DNA from: Roseburia sp.
GTDB lineage: Bacteria > Bacillota > Clostridia > Lachnospirales > Lachnospiraceae
Length of the DNA: 64,000 nucleotides
Assembly (NCBI GenBank): GCA_023664265.1
Contig: JAMPFV010000005.1
Span: forward strand, 1 to 64,000
Direction of reading: 5' to 3'
The translations under genes were made by a program, and so were the position numbers. Shown piece by piece: positions 54,476 to 63,624 of the stretch. Position 1 is the stretch's first letter. Each line of letters begins with the position of its first letter. The notes beneath the pieces were generated by a model. That model saw only the letters and a program-made list of their open reading frames with translations. It did not search any database and was not told the DNA's origin.

Positions 54476-55138
54476 TCATCGCTCCTTCCTACAGCAAAAG
54501 ACTACTTTAGGTGTATGCATCTTATCTTCATTATGAGTTATTTCCCTTTCTCTCCGGCACTGATATGTCAATCCGATTCTTTTTAAAAATCTCTTCATTC
54601 TCCAAGGTGATATAAAATGCTGCCCAAATCTTTCTTCCGTGTCAATCCCCAAAAATCTGAAATATCTTTCTTTTATTTCTGTCCGCTTAGCGTTTAAACA
54701 AAATACGTTGTATCTGTCCATTATGTCAAAAATCACATACCCGCCCGGTTTTGTCATGGAAGCCATTTTCTTAACCGTTTGATAGAAATCGGGAATATAC
54801 CAGCTTGCCCTTACACAATAAGTAACGTCGTACACTTCCTCAGCTCCCGAATATTCTTTTACATCGCCAACCCAAATTCCTTTTTCATTACCAAGTTCTT
54901 TTTGTGCCAAAGCAATGGAACTTTCAGCCACATCACATCCGTCAATTTCTATGCCCTTGTTTTTCAATGCAGCTCCTATCGGCCATCCTGTACCAATCCC
55001 CACTTCAAAGACCTTCTTTGGTTTCGATTTTAAAATCAGATTAACAAGATTTTGTTCATATAGCCCATAACCATACTTTTTTGTCTGACTCGCCCAATAT
55101 TTATTATATACTGTTTTGTAGTATTGAATCTCATCCAT
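54476..55138 (-). CDS. SAM-dependent methyltransferase
   Basis: The 220-residue enzyme is a class I SAM-dependent methyltransferase. Motif I is KKVFEVGIGTGWPIGAAL (about 39-56), the acidic residue at the end of strand two is in DGCDVAESSIAL, and motif IV-like residues lie in YDVTYCVRASW. It acts in the cytosol on a small acceptor or nucleotide sugar. It lies between the aminotransferase gene upstream and the stand-alone Rossmann gene three bases downstream. Lack of the Rossmann module sets it apart from the fusion methyltransferases. Confidence 0.9.
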   Translation of the reverse strand: MDEIQYYKTVYNKYWASQTKKYGYGLYEQNLVNLILKSKPKKVFEVGIGTGWPIGAALKNKGIEIDGCDVAESSIALAQKELGNEKGIWVGDVKEYSGAEEVYDVTYCVRASWYIPDFYQTVKKMASMTKPGGYVIFDIMDRYNVFCLNAKRTEIKERYFRFLGIDTEERFGQHFISPWRMKRFLKRIGLTYQCRREREITHNEDKMHTPKVVFCCRKER

Positions 55139-55172
55139 ATCCTTTATATCCCCATTTCCTTATTCCGACACG

Positions 55173-56207
55173 CTACTTCAAAAGATACCTCTCCATCTCC
55201 TCCACGGCCATCTCCGCTTTATCCCAACCGTAATAAATCGGCGCACATTTATGGTGCTGTGCCACCCAATAACTGTTCGGCAGTTCCGCATTGACTCCTT
55301 CTATTTCGTTCCCGAAATCCGTATAATTAAAAACTTTACCTGTTTCCTCCTTCAAATTTTGGTCAAACACTATATACTTATAATATCCCGACTGCATCCC
55401 CTCAGGTAAAACAACCCGTTTGTCAAAAATCCGGTCAAATTTCCGCGCCAGATTTCTTTTCCATTCCAGAACGGCAGGCAGACGCTCCATCTGAACAATC
55501 CCCAATGCCGCGGTAAATTCACTGATCCTGTAATTGAAGCCCTCCTTCATCGGATAGGTGACAATGTTTCCGTTAAGCACTTCCTTACCGTAATTGCGGA
55601 ACTTCTTCATCCACGCAATCAGCTCCCTGTCCCTGCTGACAATCATCCCGCCTTCCCCGAGCGGCATCGTCTTGGTCGCATAAAAGCTGTAGCTCCCCGC
55701 CAATCCGTAGCTTCCCGCCGTTTTTCCATTCCATTCTGCCCCGTGTGCATGGGCACAGTCCTCAATCAATGCAATCTTATGCTCTTCACAATACTTCGCT
55801 GTCTTTTCTATATCAAACGCAATATGTCCGCCGATATGCACGATAATGACCGCTTTCGTATCCGGAGTGACTTTGCTCACCATATCTTCATAGCTCATGC
55901 AGAGGTCTTCCCTGTTACAGTCCGCATATACCACCTTCGCTCCCGCCTTCTTGGCCGCCTGCGCAGTAGCCCAGAAGGTATTTGCCGGCACGATGACTTC
56001 CTTTCCCCTGACGTCCACATATTCCAGTATGGACAACAGACCCGCGCCGCCGCTTGTCACTGCACAGGAATACAGCCCCGTAAACTCTTCAAATTTCTCT
56101 TCAAATGTTCGTGTCATTTTTCCGTCAGACCAGAAATTTGACTCGAACACTTCGTCCAACAGCTGATAATATCTTTCCCTGTATTCTTTCTCAAAAGGCA
56201 GTACCAT
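55173..56207 (-). CDS. DegT/DnrJ/EryC1-type sugar aminotransferase
   Basis: The 344-residue enzyme is a PLP-dependent aminotransferase of the DegT/DnrJ/EryC1/StrS family, which aminates keto-sugars. The PLP lysine is Lys179 (SFYATKTMPLGEGG), and the conserved acidic segment is ALIEDCAHAHGA (Asp150). It implies a 3- or 4-amino sugar in the island's glycan. No dedicated dehydratase or ketoreductase is visible nearby, so the keto-sugar would come from another locus. The start at ATG 56207 has GGAGG 7 bases upstream. Confidence 0.95.
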   Translation of the reverse strand: MVLPFEKEYRERYYQLLDEVFESNFWSDGKMTRTFEEKFEEFTGLYSCAVTSGGAGLLSILEYVDVRGKEVIVPANTFWATAQAAKKAGAKVVYADCNREDLCMSYEDMVSKVTPDTKAVIIVHIGGHIAFDIEKTAKYCEEHKIALIEDCAHAHGAEWNGKTAGSYGLAGSYSFYATKTMPLGEGGMIVSRDRELIAWMKKFRNYGKEVLNGNIVTYPMKEGFNYRISEFTAALGIVQMERLPAVLEWKRNLARKFDRIFDKRVVLPEGMQSGYYKYIVFDQNLKEETGKVFNYTDFGNEIEGVNAELPNSYWVAQHHKCAPIYYGWDKAEMAVEEMERYLLK

Positions 56208-56220
56208 CTTTTTCCCTCCG

Positions 56221-57267
56221 CTAAATAAAATGCTTTGAATGTACCTTCTCCAACTGCTCAAATATCACATTAAATCCCGTCACCCTGCACGCGCTGCACC
56301 CGTTCTGGCATTCCGCATTCAGCAGCCTCTGGCTGATCTGCTCCCGATACGGAGAAACCCAGATGTCCTCAAAGGAATTTTCATATACATTGCCTAGGAT
56401 AATTCCGTCCTCCCTTCTTTTCTCGCACAGCGCCACCTCACCGTTCGCATGGATGACCGATGTCAGGGAGTGCGCGATGCATGGAAGTCCCGCATTCTTC
56501 TCCACTATCCTGTCGGAAATTGCCAGCATATATTTAATCCTTGTATCCGCCGTCAGTTCCGCCATTTTTTTTCTCAGGTCGAGAAGAGCTTCCAGCGACG
56601 GTGTAATATCTCCCGCTTCCTCCACCGGTCTCAAATAAATGTAATCAATTCCCATCCTGTCCAGCTTTTTCACCAACTCCGTCAGGCTGCCTTGGTTTCT
56701 GGTCGTCAGCACATATCCCACTCCGATAAATGTTTCCTCGGGGTTCCTTGCTTCGGACATTTTCTCCAGATTTTCCAGAACACGTTCAAAGCAGTCCACA
56801 CCCTTCTCCCTTTTGTATTCCTCCCCTGTTCCGGAATCCAATGATACCCTTACCCATTTCAGTTTATCAACACTGTCCGATATGTCTGTCGTACCGTTCG
56901 ATATGAGTCCCATGTCAATGTTGGAAGCTTTCCCCGCAGCCACGATTTCCCTGAACTCCGGATGCAGGGTCGGCTCTCCGCCTCCCTCAAGAGTGACACC
57001 CGTTCCATGCTGCCAAAATTCGCGGAACAGCCGTTTTACCGTCTGTGCATCCAAAACCGCTTTATTTTGCCTTAGCTCCTTATCCGTACACCATTCACAG
57101 TTCAGGTTGCAATTGTCTGTCAGGTGAAGCTCCACACTGATTGGGAACTGCTCGTCCATTTTTTTAATGCCGTTCCGGACAGCAAGGACGGAGTTCACCT
57201 TCTCGTTATTCAAAAGCAGCTTCAGCTTACTGTATTCAAATTCATCCCAATAATTTATCCCATGCAT
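56221..57267 (-). CDS. radical SAM enzyme with SPASM-like C-terminus
   Basis: The 348-residue protein has a radical SAM motif C53-x3-C57-x2-C60 (NCNLNCEWC) in its N-terminal barrel. The C-terminal cluster is cysteine-rich (LPCIAHSLTS, VALCEKRRED, QNGCSACRV), like SPASM auxiliary iron-sulfur clusters. Such enzymes modify peptides or sugars, including epimerisation, dehydrogenation and C-C bond formation. No precursor peptide was seen, so a sugar or glycan substrate is likelier here. It is immediately upstream of the aminotransferase gene (13 bases). ATG 57267 has GGGGGAG 7 bases upstream. Confidence 0.92.
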   Translation of the reverse strand: MHGINYWDEFEYSKLKLLLNNEKVNSVLAVRNGIKKMDEQFPISVELHLTDNCNLNCEWCTDKELRQNKAVLDAQTVKRLFREFWQHGTGVTLEGGGEPTLHPEFREIVAAGKASNIDMGLISNGTTDISDSVDKLKWVRVSLDSGTGEEYKREKGVDCFERVLENLEKMSEARNPEETFIGVGYVLTTRNQGSLTELVKKLDRMGIDYIYLRPVEEAGDITPSLEALLDLRKKMAELTADTRIKYMLAISDRIVEKNAGLPCIAHSLTSVIHANGEVALCEKRREDGIILGNVYENSFEDIWVSPYREQISQRLLNAECQNGCSACRVTGFNVIFEQLEKVHSKHFI

Positions 57268-57293
57268 ATCATGCTCCCCCACTCATTCCAATT

Positions 57294-58766
57294 CTAATCC
57301 CACAGCGCACGCCACTTGGGTGCCAACACATCCCATGAGGAATGATTCCAAACGAGCTCCGCATTTTTCCCGCATCTTTCTTTATAGATATCCGGATTTG
57401 CAACAACATCCTCCAAAACCGCCGTTACGTCAGGTATCGTATCCACGTCAAGGAAATAAATCCCCATTTCATGTAATGACCTGTAGGGCAGCCAGCTTCC
57501 GGCTATGACAACGCTCCCCGCATACATCTCCTCCAGCATGGTGGAGCTCAACTGATCTGTCGTTTGGACATGGATCATGATGTCGGAGATCAGGGCATAC
57601 TCGGCCATTGATTGGAAGTCCATAAATTCGGTCAGAACTACATATTCAAGACCAGTTTTATCTAATCTACATCTGACTTTTTCAATATATGCCTTACTTC
57701 CATTATATGTCATTGGAAATACACAAACTATTTTTTGTTTTTCATCGTCTTGCAAATTACACAGCGCATCTATAATATCCATGTGTTGATGTGCTTCACT
57801 GGCATTATGTCCACATGTAACAACAAATTTGTCTAATGGAATATGGTACTTTCTTTTCATTTCATTGTTATTCTGATTTTTGCTTGAATTAATAAAATCC
57901 AGCACCTCTATCCCAAAAGGAAGAAATCCCACTTGACCCTTTATTTCATCACTATAATAATCCTGAAATTCCCGAACAGTTTCTTCTGTTTCTGCAGTCA
58001 CTTTGTCCGAACATGCAATTAATTTCCTCTTGAAATCTCTTTCAGTTCTACTTGCCCTATAGAATTCACTTCCCCCCACATTAAGATAAAGCTTTCTTGT
58101 CTTATTCCTTAATACTTTATAAAAATATGACCATACATTTTCAATCCACAGCACCTGCATTACATCATACACTGGCAACTGAGCCAAAATTGTTTTTATG
58201 TCTGATTTAGTCTGAAAAAAATAAATATGTTTCAGGTATCTTGCATCTATCTTATCCTTGTTTTCCTGTTCGCTCGTTAACAGGCTGATCTCTATATCAT
58301 TGTATCTTTTAGCCATATTCTCAATAAGCTGTTTCGTATACACAGAATAAAACGAATAAATTATCAGTATCTTTTTATAACCTGTACTTTGTTCTTTATT
58401 ATTGAGCAAGTCATGCTGCACCAGTTCCTTCTCTGTTCCATCTATTTTTTGCGCATCTAATGGATACACCTCATACCTAAACGAATCATTTATTCGGACA
58501 CCCTCCCCCAAATATATTCTATCCCGGTCAACACCCATCTGCAGTAACTGATATAAAATATCAATGTAAAAATTTGTCGGTGTAATAACAATATTACAAT
58601 CATATTGTAGTATTTCATTTGGAGCTTTTACTACATAGCCTTCAAAAGCACTGCCCCATTTTTCCTGTTCATTATCCGTCACAAACAAAATACGATATTT
58701 ATTTTTTAACCAATGAACCGCTTTTTGTCCATTCTTCCCTATACCAAAAACTATCACATTCTTCAT
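57294..58766 (-). CDS. Rossmann module fused to GT-B glycosyltransferase
   Basis: The 490-residue protein has an N-terminal Rossmann module (about 1-95: VIVFGIGKNGQKAVHWL, then VTDNEQEKWG). A GT-B, GT4-like glycosyltransferase follows: a YSFYSVYTKQLIENMAKRY N-lobe, a C-lobe with CGHNASEAHQHM and, near the end, STMLEEMYAGSVVIAGSW. The cytosolic face is expected. A longer frame of seven codons upstream has a weak site; I start at ATG 58766. It is 26 bases upstream of the radical SAM gene. Confidence 0.9.
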   Translation of the reverse strand: MKNVIVFGIGKNGQKAVHWLKNKYRILFVTDNEQEKWGSAFEGYVVKAPNEILQYDCNIVITPTNFYIDILYQLLQMGVDRDRIYLGEGVRINDSFRYEVYPLDAQKIDGTEKELVQHDLLNNKEQSTGYKKILIIYSFYSVYTKQLIENMAKRYNDIEISLLTSEQENKDKIDARYLKHIYFFQTKSDIKTILAQLPVYDVMQVLWIENVWSYFYKVLRNKTRKLYLNVGGSEFYRASRTERDFKRKLIACSDKVTAETEETVREFQDYYSDEIKGQVGFLPFGIEVLDFINSSKNQNNNEMKRKYHIPLDKFVVTCGHNASEAHQHMDIIDALCNLQDDEKQKIVCVFPMTYNGSKAYIEKVRCRLDKTGLEYVVLTEFMDFQSMAEYALISDIMIHVQTTDQLSSTMLEEMYAGSVVIAGSWLPYRSLHEMGIYFLDVDTIPDVTAVLEDVVANPDIYKERCGKNAELVWNHSSWDVLAPKWRALWD

Positions 58767-58783
58767 ATATGATCTTTCCTTTT

Positions 58784-59725
58784 TCAATAAATTTTTTTAA
58801 TATATAGTGCGGTCACTGTATAAAAACTTTTTAAGGCATATCCTTCCTCTCGCATCTTCTTATGAATTGACGTTTCCAGCACTGCTTCAATATCGTTCTG
58901 ACCCAATAATTCTATCAATACACATTTGGGCTGATATTTCTTCCAATTGAAGGAATAAACAATCCGCTCATCAAATCCCTCTACATCAATATCAACAAAG
59001 TCAATTTTCTCAATGTGATATTCTTCCAAAATATCATTAATATTGCGGACTTTAATAACTTTGGTAGCTGTGACAGACTGTAAATTTTCCTCTTCCACAA
59101 AGGAATTTTTCCCCTCGGCTCCTTCAAAAATATGATATACTAACTCTTCATTTTTATCAGATACCCCACAATTAATATTAATATCTTCCGGACGAAACAT
59201 ATTAAACAGTTTTATACTCTGCTCATTTGGATCTATATTCATCCCTCTCCACCCTAATTCATACGCCCATCTTGTATTATTATAAGCAAACGGATGATAT
59301 GCACCTATATCCAGATAAAATCCTTTGTATCCGTTCAAAAAACCATTGCATGTAAACCAATGCTCCAATCCCACGTCTTCACCCAACTGGGAATTGATAA
59401 CCTTATTCCACGCATCTCTTATATCAACTATGCCCTGCCCTGTATTTGGCGTATATGCTTTTGCAAAGGAAAGTAACCCGTCCTCAGCCAATTGCAATAT
59501 GATTTGATCCATTCCGGCACGAGTTGTAATATAAATAATATCATTTTCTTTGTCAAATTGACTTTTCAATTCATCATACCCATAAACAAGAATTTCCTGA
59601 AACAATTCTCCTTGCCTTTCAGGCGAATTATCAACAAACCCTTTGCATTTTAATTTCCCATATTCTTTTATATACTTTTCTCCCCATTTTCCAGCTCCAA
59701 AAAGCCATATGTTTTTCCCAGACAT
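58784..59725 (-). CDS. Rossmann module fused to FkbM methyltransferase
   Basis: The 313-residue protein has an N-terminal Rossmann module (NIWLFGAGKWGEKYIKEY, then FVDNSPERQG). A FkbM methyltransferase follows, with LDIGAYHPFAYNNTRWA as SAM motif I and VDIDVEGFDERIV as the acidic segment. It is a paralogue in layout of the gene at 45086-46213. The start is uncertain: ATG 59725 (site GAGAGG 9 bases away) or ATG 59731. It ends 17 bases upstream of the next gene. The acceptor is unknown. Confidence 0.9.
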   Translation of the reverse strand: MSGKNIWLFGAGKWGEKYIKEYGKLKCKGFVDNSPERQGELFQEILVYGYDELKSQFDKENDIIYITTRAGMDQIILQLAEDGLLSFAKAYTPNTGQGIVDIRDAWNKVINSQLGEDVGLEHWFTCNGFLNGYKGFYLDIGAYHPFAYNNTRWAYELGWRGMNIDPNEQSIKLFNMFRPEDININCGVSDKNEELVYHIFEGAEGKNSFVEEENLQSVTATKVIKVRNINDILEEYHIEKIDFVDIDVEGFDERIVYSFNWKKYQPKCVLIELLGQNDIEAVLETSIHKKMREEGYALKSFYTVTALYIKKIY

Positions 59726-59739
59726 ATCCATCTTCCTCT

Positions 59740-60960
59740 CTACCAATAACATCCGTCTTCTACTTCTTTATAATTCTGTGGTTTCAAATCATCTGTTGGT
59801 CTGACCCAATATTCATTATATAATTTATGTTGATAATCATAGCCGCTTTCTTCCCAGCGTTTTCCTTTTATTCCAAACAAAATCTGCAAGGAGCCTCCCA
59901 TATGTATCGCTTTCTTACGTAACTCTGATTTTATGAACGCTCCCAGCGGCATACCGTATGCACCACAGCCAATCAGGGCAATATCAAAATCTATTGTTCT
60001 AATATCATTTTTCATTTTATCTAATGCCATAAACCATGACTTAAACTCTGAATTTCCATTCATTGACTGCACTGCCTGATATACAATCAGGTTCATCTCG
60101 GGCAAAATATTTTGTGTTTTAAATAGTCTGCTTCGGTATACATATTGTTTTGCTATCAATTTTGCAAACGGATGAATTGCCAATACCGTTTTTCCTCTCA
60201 ATGCTCTTGTCCATGAGGAATCCGGCCAAAAAGGATACATCATATTCGACGTAACTAATATAGCTTTGGGAGAATAAAGTTTATATAGATCCTCTATCCA
60301 TGTGCACCAACATCCAGCTATCAAAACATCAATTTCTCCTGCAGCACTCGCACTGCATTCTGAAAACTTATGAATAGAACCATTATCTATCGGATAAAAT
60401 CCTGCATTATTTTTTAATGAAAATGCTACAGAATCACTAAGCATTCCTGCTAAATCCGCATAAACAGCCTCACCTTCCACACCTCCCCATCGTGAACATA
60501 GAAAAGGAAGATTGTCATTTAGTTTATTCTCCAGCATTTCTTTTGCTTCTGTATCCCCTAATGGCTTACACATTTTCTCTCCATTATAAAACCCCTTTTC
60601 ACCTAGCCTTTGTGTTAAAAAAGCATAATCCTTATGCTGATATCTATACATTACGGCTTTATTATTATACAATAATATTTCCTCTGAAATCTCATTCGCT
60701 GTCTTTTCAGATTGAACAGCTATAATAAATTTTATCTTATCAATTTCACTTTTTATCTGCTCCAAAGTTATATGTTCATTCATATCTTTAATAGCAGAAT
60801 CTTTTTTATCATAAATCCAAATATTTTTTAATTTATTAACCCGAATTTCCTGTAAAAGCATGCGTCCCCATCTGCCTGCTCCCCATATAACCACAGAGGA
60901 ACTTTCTCTGATTTTCGCCACATCTTCCCACCCCCGTACTATTTCCATATATTTATTCAT
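59740..60960 (-). CDS. Rossmann-like module fused to GT-D-like domain
   Basis: The 406-residue protein begins with a Rossmann-like module (VVIWGAGRWGRMLLQEI, then IWIYDKKDS; about residues 20-110). A domain resembling GT-D glycosyltransferases follows (NLPFLCSRWGGVEGEAVY, and later LVTSNMMYPFWPD). GT-D enzymes act on glycans attached to surface or serine-rich adhesins. The match is by motif only. The start is ambiguous: ATG 60960 touches the GGAGG, and ATG 60948 is 12 bases away. It lies 12-36 bases downstream of the GT4 gene depending on the start. Confidence 0.78.
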   Translation of the reverse strand: MNKYMEIVRGWEDVAKIRESSSVVIWGAGRWGRMLLQEIRVNKLKNIWIYDKKDSAIKDMNEHITLEQIKSEIDKIKFIIAVQSEKTANEISEEILLYNNKAVMYRYQHKDYAFLTQRLGEKGFYNGEKMCKPLGDTEAKEMLENKLNDNLPFLCSRWGGVEGEAVYADLAGMLSDSVAFSLKNNAGFYPIDNGSIHKFSECSASAAGEIDVLIAGCWCTWIEDLYKLYSPKAILVTSNMMYPFWPDSSWTRALRGKTVLAIHPFAKLIAKQYVYRSRLFKTQNILPEMNLIVYQAVQSMNGNSEFKSWFMALDKMKNDIRTIDFDIALIGCGAYGMPLGAFIKSELRKKAIHMGGSLQILFGIKGKRWEESGYDYQHKLYNEYWVRPTDDLKPQNYKEVEDGCYW

Positions 60961-60996
60961 CCTCCAACTACAACAAAAGCACATATAAGTATTCTG

Positions 60997-62646
60997 CTAC
61001 CCTTTGCCTGACATATTGTAAACAAGGCTGTCTATCACTGTACTTAACCCTATTACATTATCATATCCAAGCTTTTTAATTTCACTAATTATCTGTTTTT
61101 CAGACAAAATTACTGTAACAACTATGGCATCTGCATCCAGTTCTAAACTATCCAACCATGAGAACTCAAAAATTTTGTCCATTCCATTCGGATTTTTATC
61201 CAGCAGATATCTAATTTCTATATCACTGTTTTCCAGTTCATCATACAGCCTGCAGCCCAATGCCCCCATACCATAAATAGCTATACTATGAATATGATTT
61301 TGTTTGAAATATTCGCTGAACGAATGACCATTTTGTCTGATTTCCAGCCATTTTAACGCCACAGGAAACATTAAAGCCGATTTTCGATATAAGACACCCT
61401 CTGTATTTCTTCTATTAAAATCCTTAAGTTCGCTAATTGAGGTATAATATGCCTTTAGTGTATTCAAAAACTCATCATAATTATAAGATTCAAATGCTTC
61501 TATTGTTTCATTATAAATCCTTAGCAATTCCACGCAATACTGCTTTGAATCAAACGTATTTTCTGCATATTTTTGTGCCTTACAAACAAGAATATTCTTT
61601 TGTTCCTCAGTACAATTTATAGCTCGTTCCATTGTATCTGCAAGTGATTTACTGTTCCCTAATTCATACAAAAAACCTCCTTCTTCATTGGAACCGATAA
61701 TTTCTGTTGTTCCGCCGCTCTTTGCGCCGATTACAATATTTCCCGCAAGCATCGCTTCTATCGTCACTCTGCCAAGCGCTTCATTCTGTGAGCTGGTTAT
61801 TGCATATGACGCACAGCTACGCAACTGTGACAAATCCTCCTGAAACGGGAGAATATGAATATTATTTTCCAGTTTTTTTCTTTTGATATATTTGTTCAAC
61901 GCCCAGACATAACCTGACGACCCATTTCCTACTATAATAACTTTAATATCGTCATGCCCCTTTTCCACAAGGTGTTCCGCTGCTTGAATAATATCCCACT
62001 GCCCCTTTTCAGGCGTTATCATCGCCGCTGCGATAAAAACTTTATCAAATTTCTCCCTTATCACTTCGTCTCTCTTAAAACGCTTAATATTCAACCCATT
62101 GTACAATCTGTATGTTTCAAGCCCGTATTTTTTTTCATATTGCTTTTGAACATAGTCTGATATTGCAATCCGTTTATCTGCTTTTTGGAAAAGACTTATT
62201 TTTAACTCTTCATTTAGGAACTCGCAGCCAAACTGTTCCTGAAGCAGTTCCCGTATATGCCAGATATATGGAATATGCGCCATTAAGGCGGCTATTGCGG
62301 CAAAAGAACTTACGCTGGAATTAATATGTATTAGTTGAATCTCTTCTTTTTGAATAATTGGAAGCAACTGTAATGCAGCTTCATAGCTTTGTATCACATC
62401 CTGCTTTTTCTTATCCATGCCCGCGCTTCCTATTTTTACATAATCCGTGGCGAACGGAATCCTGTAACACTTTATCCCTAATTCAGTAAAATTATTTTCA
62501 ACCTCCGCGCCAGCCTGTATAATAACGATTGGATTTATTTCGCTTTTTATTTCAGATAATGTGTCCAACAAAGACTGCCCCGCGCCGCCAAAGCCAGTGT
62601 CGTTAAATATATACATGATGTTTTTTTGAATATTATTATTGTGCAT
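60997..62646 (-). CDS. GT4 glycosyltransferase with C-terminal Rossmann module
   Basis: The 549-residue protein is a GT4 glycosyltransferase of GT-B fold. A donor-binding C-lobe has QNEALGRVTIEAMLAGNIV with the EX7E pair, and PEKGQWDIIQAAEHL precedes it. A Rossmann module ends it (IAIYGMGALGCRLYDEL, then LLDKNPNG; about residues 450-545). It is the first gene of the main island, 12 bases from the next. Its upstream 141 bases contain the terminator of the retropepsin unit, so the island needs its own promoter, which I could not pin down. Confidence 0.93.
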   Translation of the reverse strand: MHNNNIQKNIMYIFNDTGFGGAGQSLLDTLSEIKSEINPIVIIQAGAEVENNFTELGIKCYRIPFATDYVKIGSAGMDKKKQDVIQSYEAALQLLPIIQKEEIQLIHINSSVSSFAAIAALMAHIPYIWHIRELLQEQFGCEFLNEELKISLFQKADKRIAISDYVQKQYEKKYGLETYRLYNGLNIKRFKRDEVIREKFDKVFIAAAMITPEKGQWDIIQAAEHLVEKGHDDIKVIIVGNGSSGYVWALNKYIKRKKLENNIHILPFQEDLSQLRSCASYAITSSQNEALGRVTIEAMLAGNIVIGAKSGGTTEIIGSNEEGGFLYELGNSKSLADTMERAINCTEEQKNILVCKAQKYAENTFDSKQYCVELLRIYNETIEAFESYNYDEFLNTLKAYYTSISELKDFNRRNTEGVLYRKSALMFPVALKWLEIRQNGHSFSEYFKQNHIHSIAIYGMGALGCRLYDELENSDIEIRYLLDKNPNGMDKIFEFSWLDSLELDADAIVVTVILSEKQIISEIKKLGYDNVIGLSTVIDSLVYNMSGKG

Positions 62647-62717
62647 TTTGTGTGTTCCCTCGTTCTACAAAATATATTGTTTCTTTCTGAATAAAATCTT
62701 CTTCCAAAAAATAAATA

Positions 62718-62760
62718 AAAAATCTGATGTATCCGTACAGACTTCATACTTTACATCAGA
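62718..62760 (-). terminator. terminator after the retropepsin gene
   Basis: TCTGATGTA (62723-62731) and TACATCAGA (62752-62760) form a perfect 9-bp stem with a 20-base loop. On the minus strand it ends in a run of six T. It separates the retropepsin unit from the GT4 gene at 62646. Confidence 0.8.
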
Positions 62761-62787
62761 CTTTAATCTTATTTATTCAATTATCTT

Positions 62788-63213
62788 TCAGACTGCCTCC
62801 AGATCAAAATTATCGTTATAATCATCAGCATCCTTACAGAAATATATTCTTTCGTTATACGGATTGGCAATAAATATGATTTGCCGTAAAATATCCATCC
62901 CCAATACAGTATCCGTAACCCGTTCATCGAAGGTAATCCAAATGTCCTGCTCTCCCATATCTATGTTTCCTATCGTAAACTGTTTTAGCCTGCATTTATA
63001 AAATTTTACCGGTAATCCTTTTACAAATCCTCCAATAAATTTTATCTCGCTGTCAGAAAAATCTGATTCACGAATATCCGACTTCAGGGAAATATGATTA
63101 CAACATGTATACATTGCTCCTGTATCTACGATAAAATCAACAATGCACACCCGGTCCATTACCGCAAGGCAGATAATTGGATATTTGCTATCCTTTAAAT
63201 TCGTACTGTACAC
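62788..63213 (-). CDS. retropepsin-like aspartic protease
   Basis: The 141-residue protein has the retropepsin motif DTGA (Asp30) in FIVDTGAMYTCCNH and the partner motif VLGMDIL near residues 108-114. The length is that of one half of a pepsin, so two chains would form the active dimer. There is no signal peptide, so it acts in the cytosol. Most bacterial retropepsin-like proteins have unknown targets. It overlaps the upstream 89-aa gene by 26 bases, and a terminator follows. Confidence 0.88.
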   Translation of the reverse strand: MYSTNLKDSKYPIICLAVMDRVCIVDFIVDTGAMYTCCNHISLKSDIRESDFSDSEIKFIGGFVKGLPVKFYKCRLKQFTIGNIDMGEQDIWITFDERVTDTVLGMDILRQIIFIANPYNERIYFCKDADDYNDNFDLEAV

Positions 63214-63457
63214 CTACTGCACCTCCATTGTTGTAACTTCCTCTTAGAACACATATTTTTCCATCGTCTTCCAGTCTGTCTCTTTCACTGATAAGCTCCC
63301 TGTATGAATCATCCGATGTGCTGACACAATATAAATAACCTTCATCATCTACAATCTTATCATAATTATCTATGATATACAGATATTTACAATCTTTATA
63401 CAGTTTCCTGATTTCCGTATCTGTCCGCAAAACTTTCTCATCCAATATTTTCAACAT
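63188..63457 (-). CDS. 89-aa protein paired with the retropepsin
   Basis: The 89-residue product is mostly charged, with Glu/Asp/Arg helices (KILDEKVLRTDTEIRKLYKD) and a beta-rich C-terminus (GKICVLRGSYNNGGAVGVQY). No family recognised. It is the first gene of the pair and starts 42 bases after the -10 box of a perfect promoter. The 26-base overlap with the protease gene implies coupled synthesis. It may be an inhibitor, activator or substrate of the protease. Confidence 0.72.
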   Translation of the reverse strand: MLKILDEKVLRTDTEIRKLYKDCKYLYIIDNYDKIVDDEGYLYCVSTSDDSYRELISERDRLEDDGKICVLRGSYNNGGAVGVQYEFKG

Positions 63458-63498
63458 ATTATTGCCCCCGATTTCTTAATAATGCAATTATTATATTT

Positions 63499-63527
63499 AT
63501 TATAATATTGGATAGAGTACGTGTCAA
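63499..63527 (-). promoter_or_regulatory. perfect consensus promoter for the retropepsin unit
   Basis: TTGACA (63522-63527), 17 bp, TATAAT (63499-63504) on the minus strand give a full sigma-A consensus. It points to the 89-aa gene whose ATG is at 63457. The rest of 63458-63624 holds no gene. Confidence 0.85.
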
Positions 63528-63624
63528 ATCATTCTTCAAACTTACATTTGTTTATTGATGTAAAGTATAAAATTGTCAAGGTACTGTTTCTGCATTACTT
63601 ATTGTAACAGCGTCTTTTACTTCC

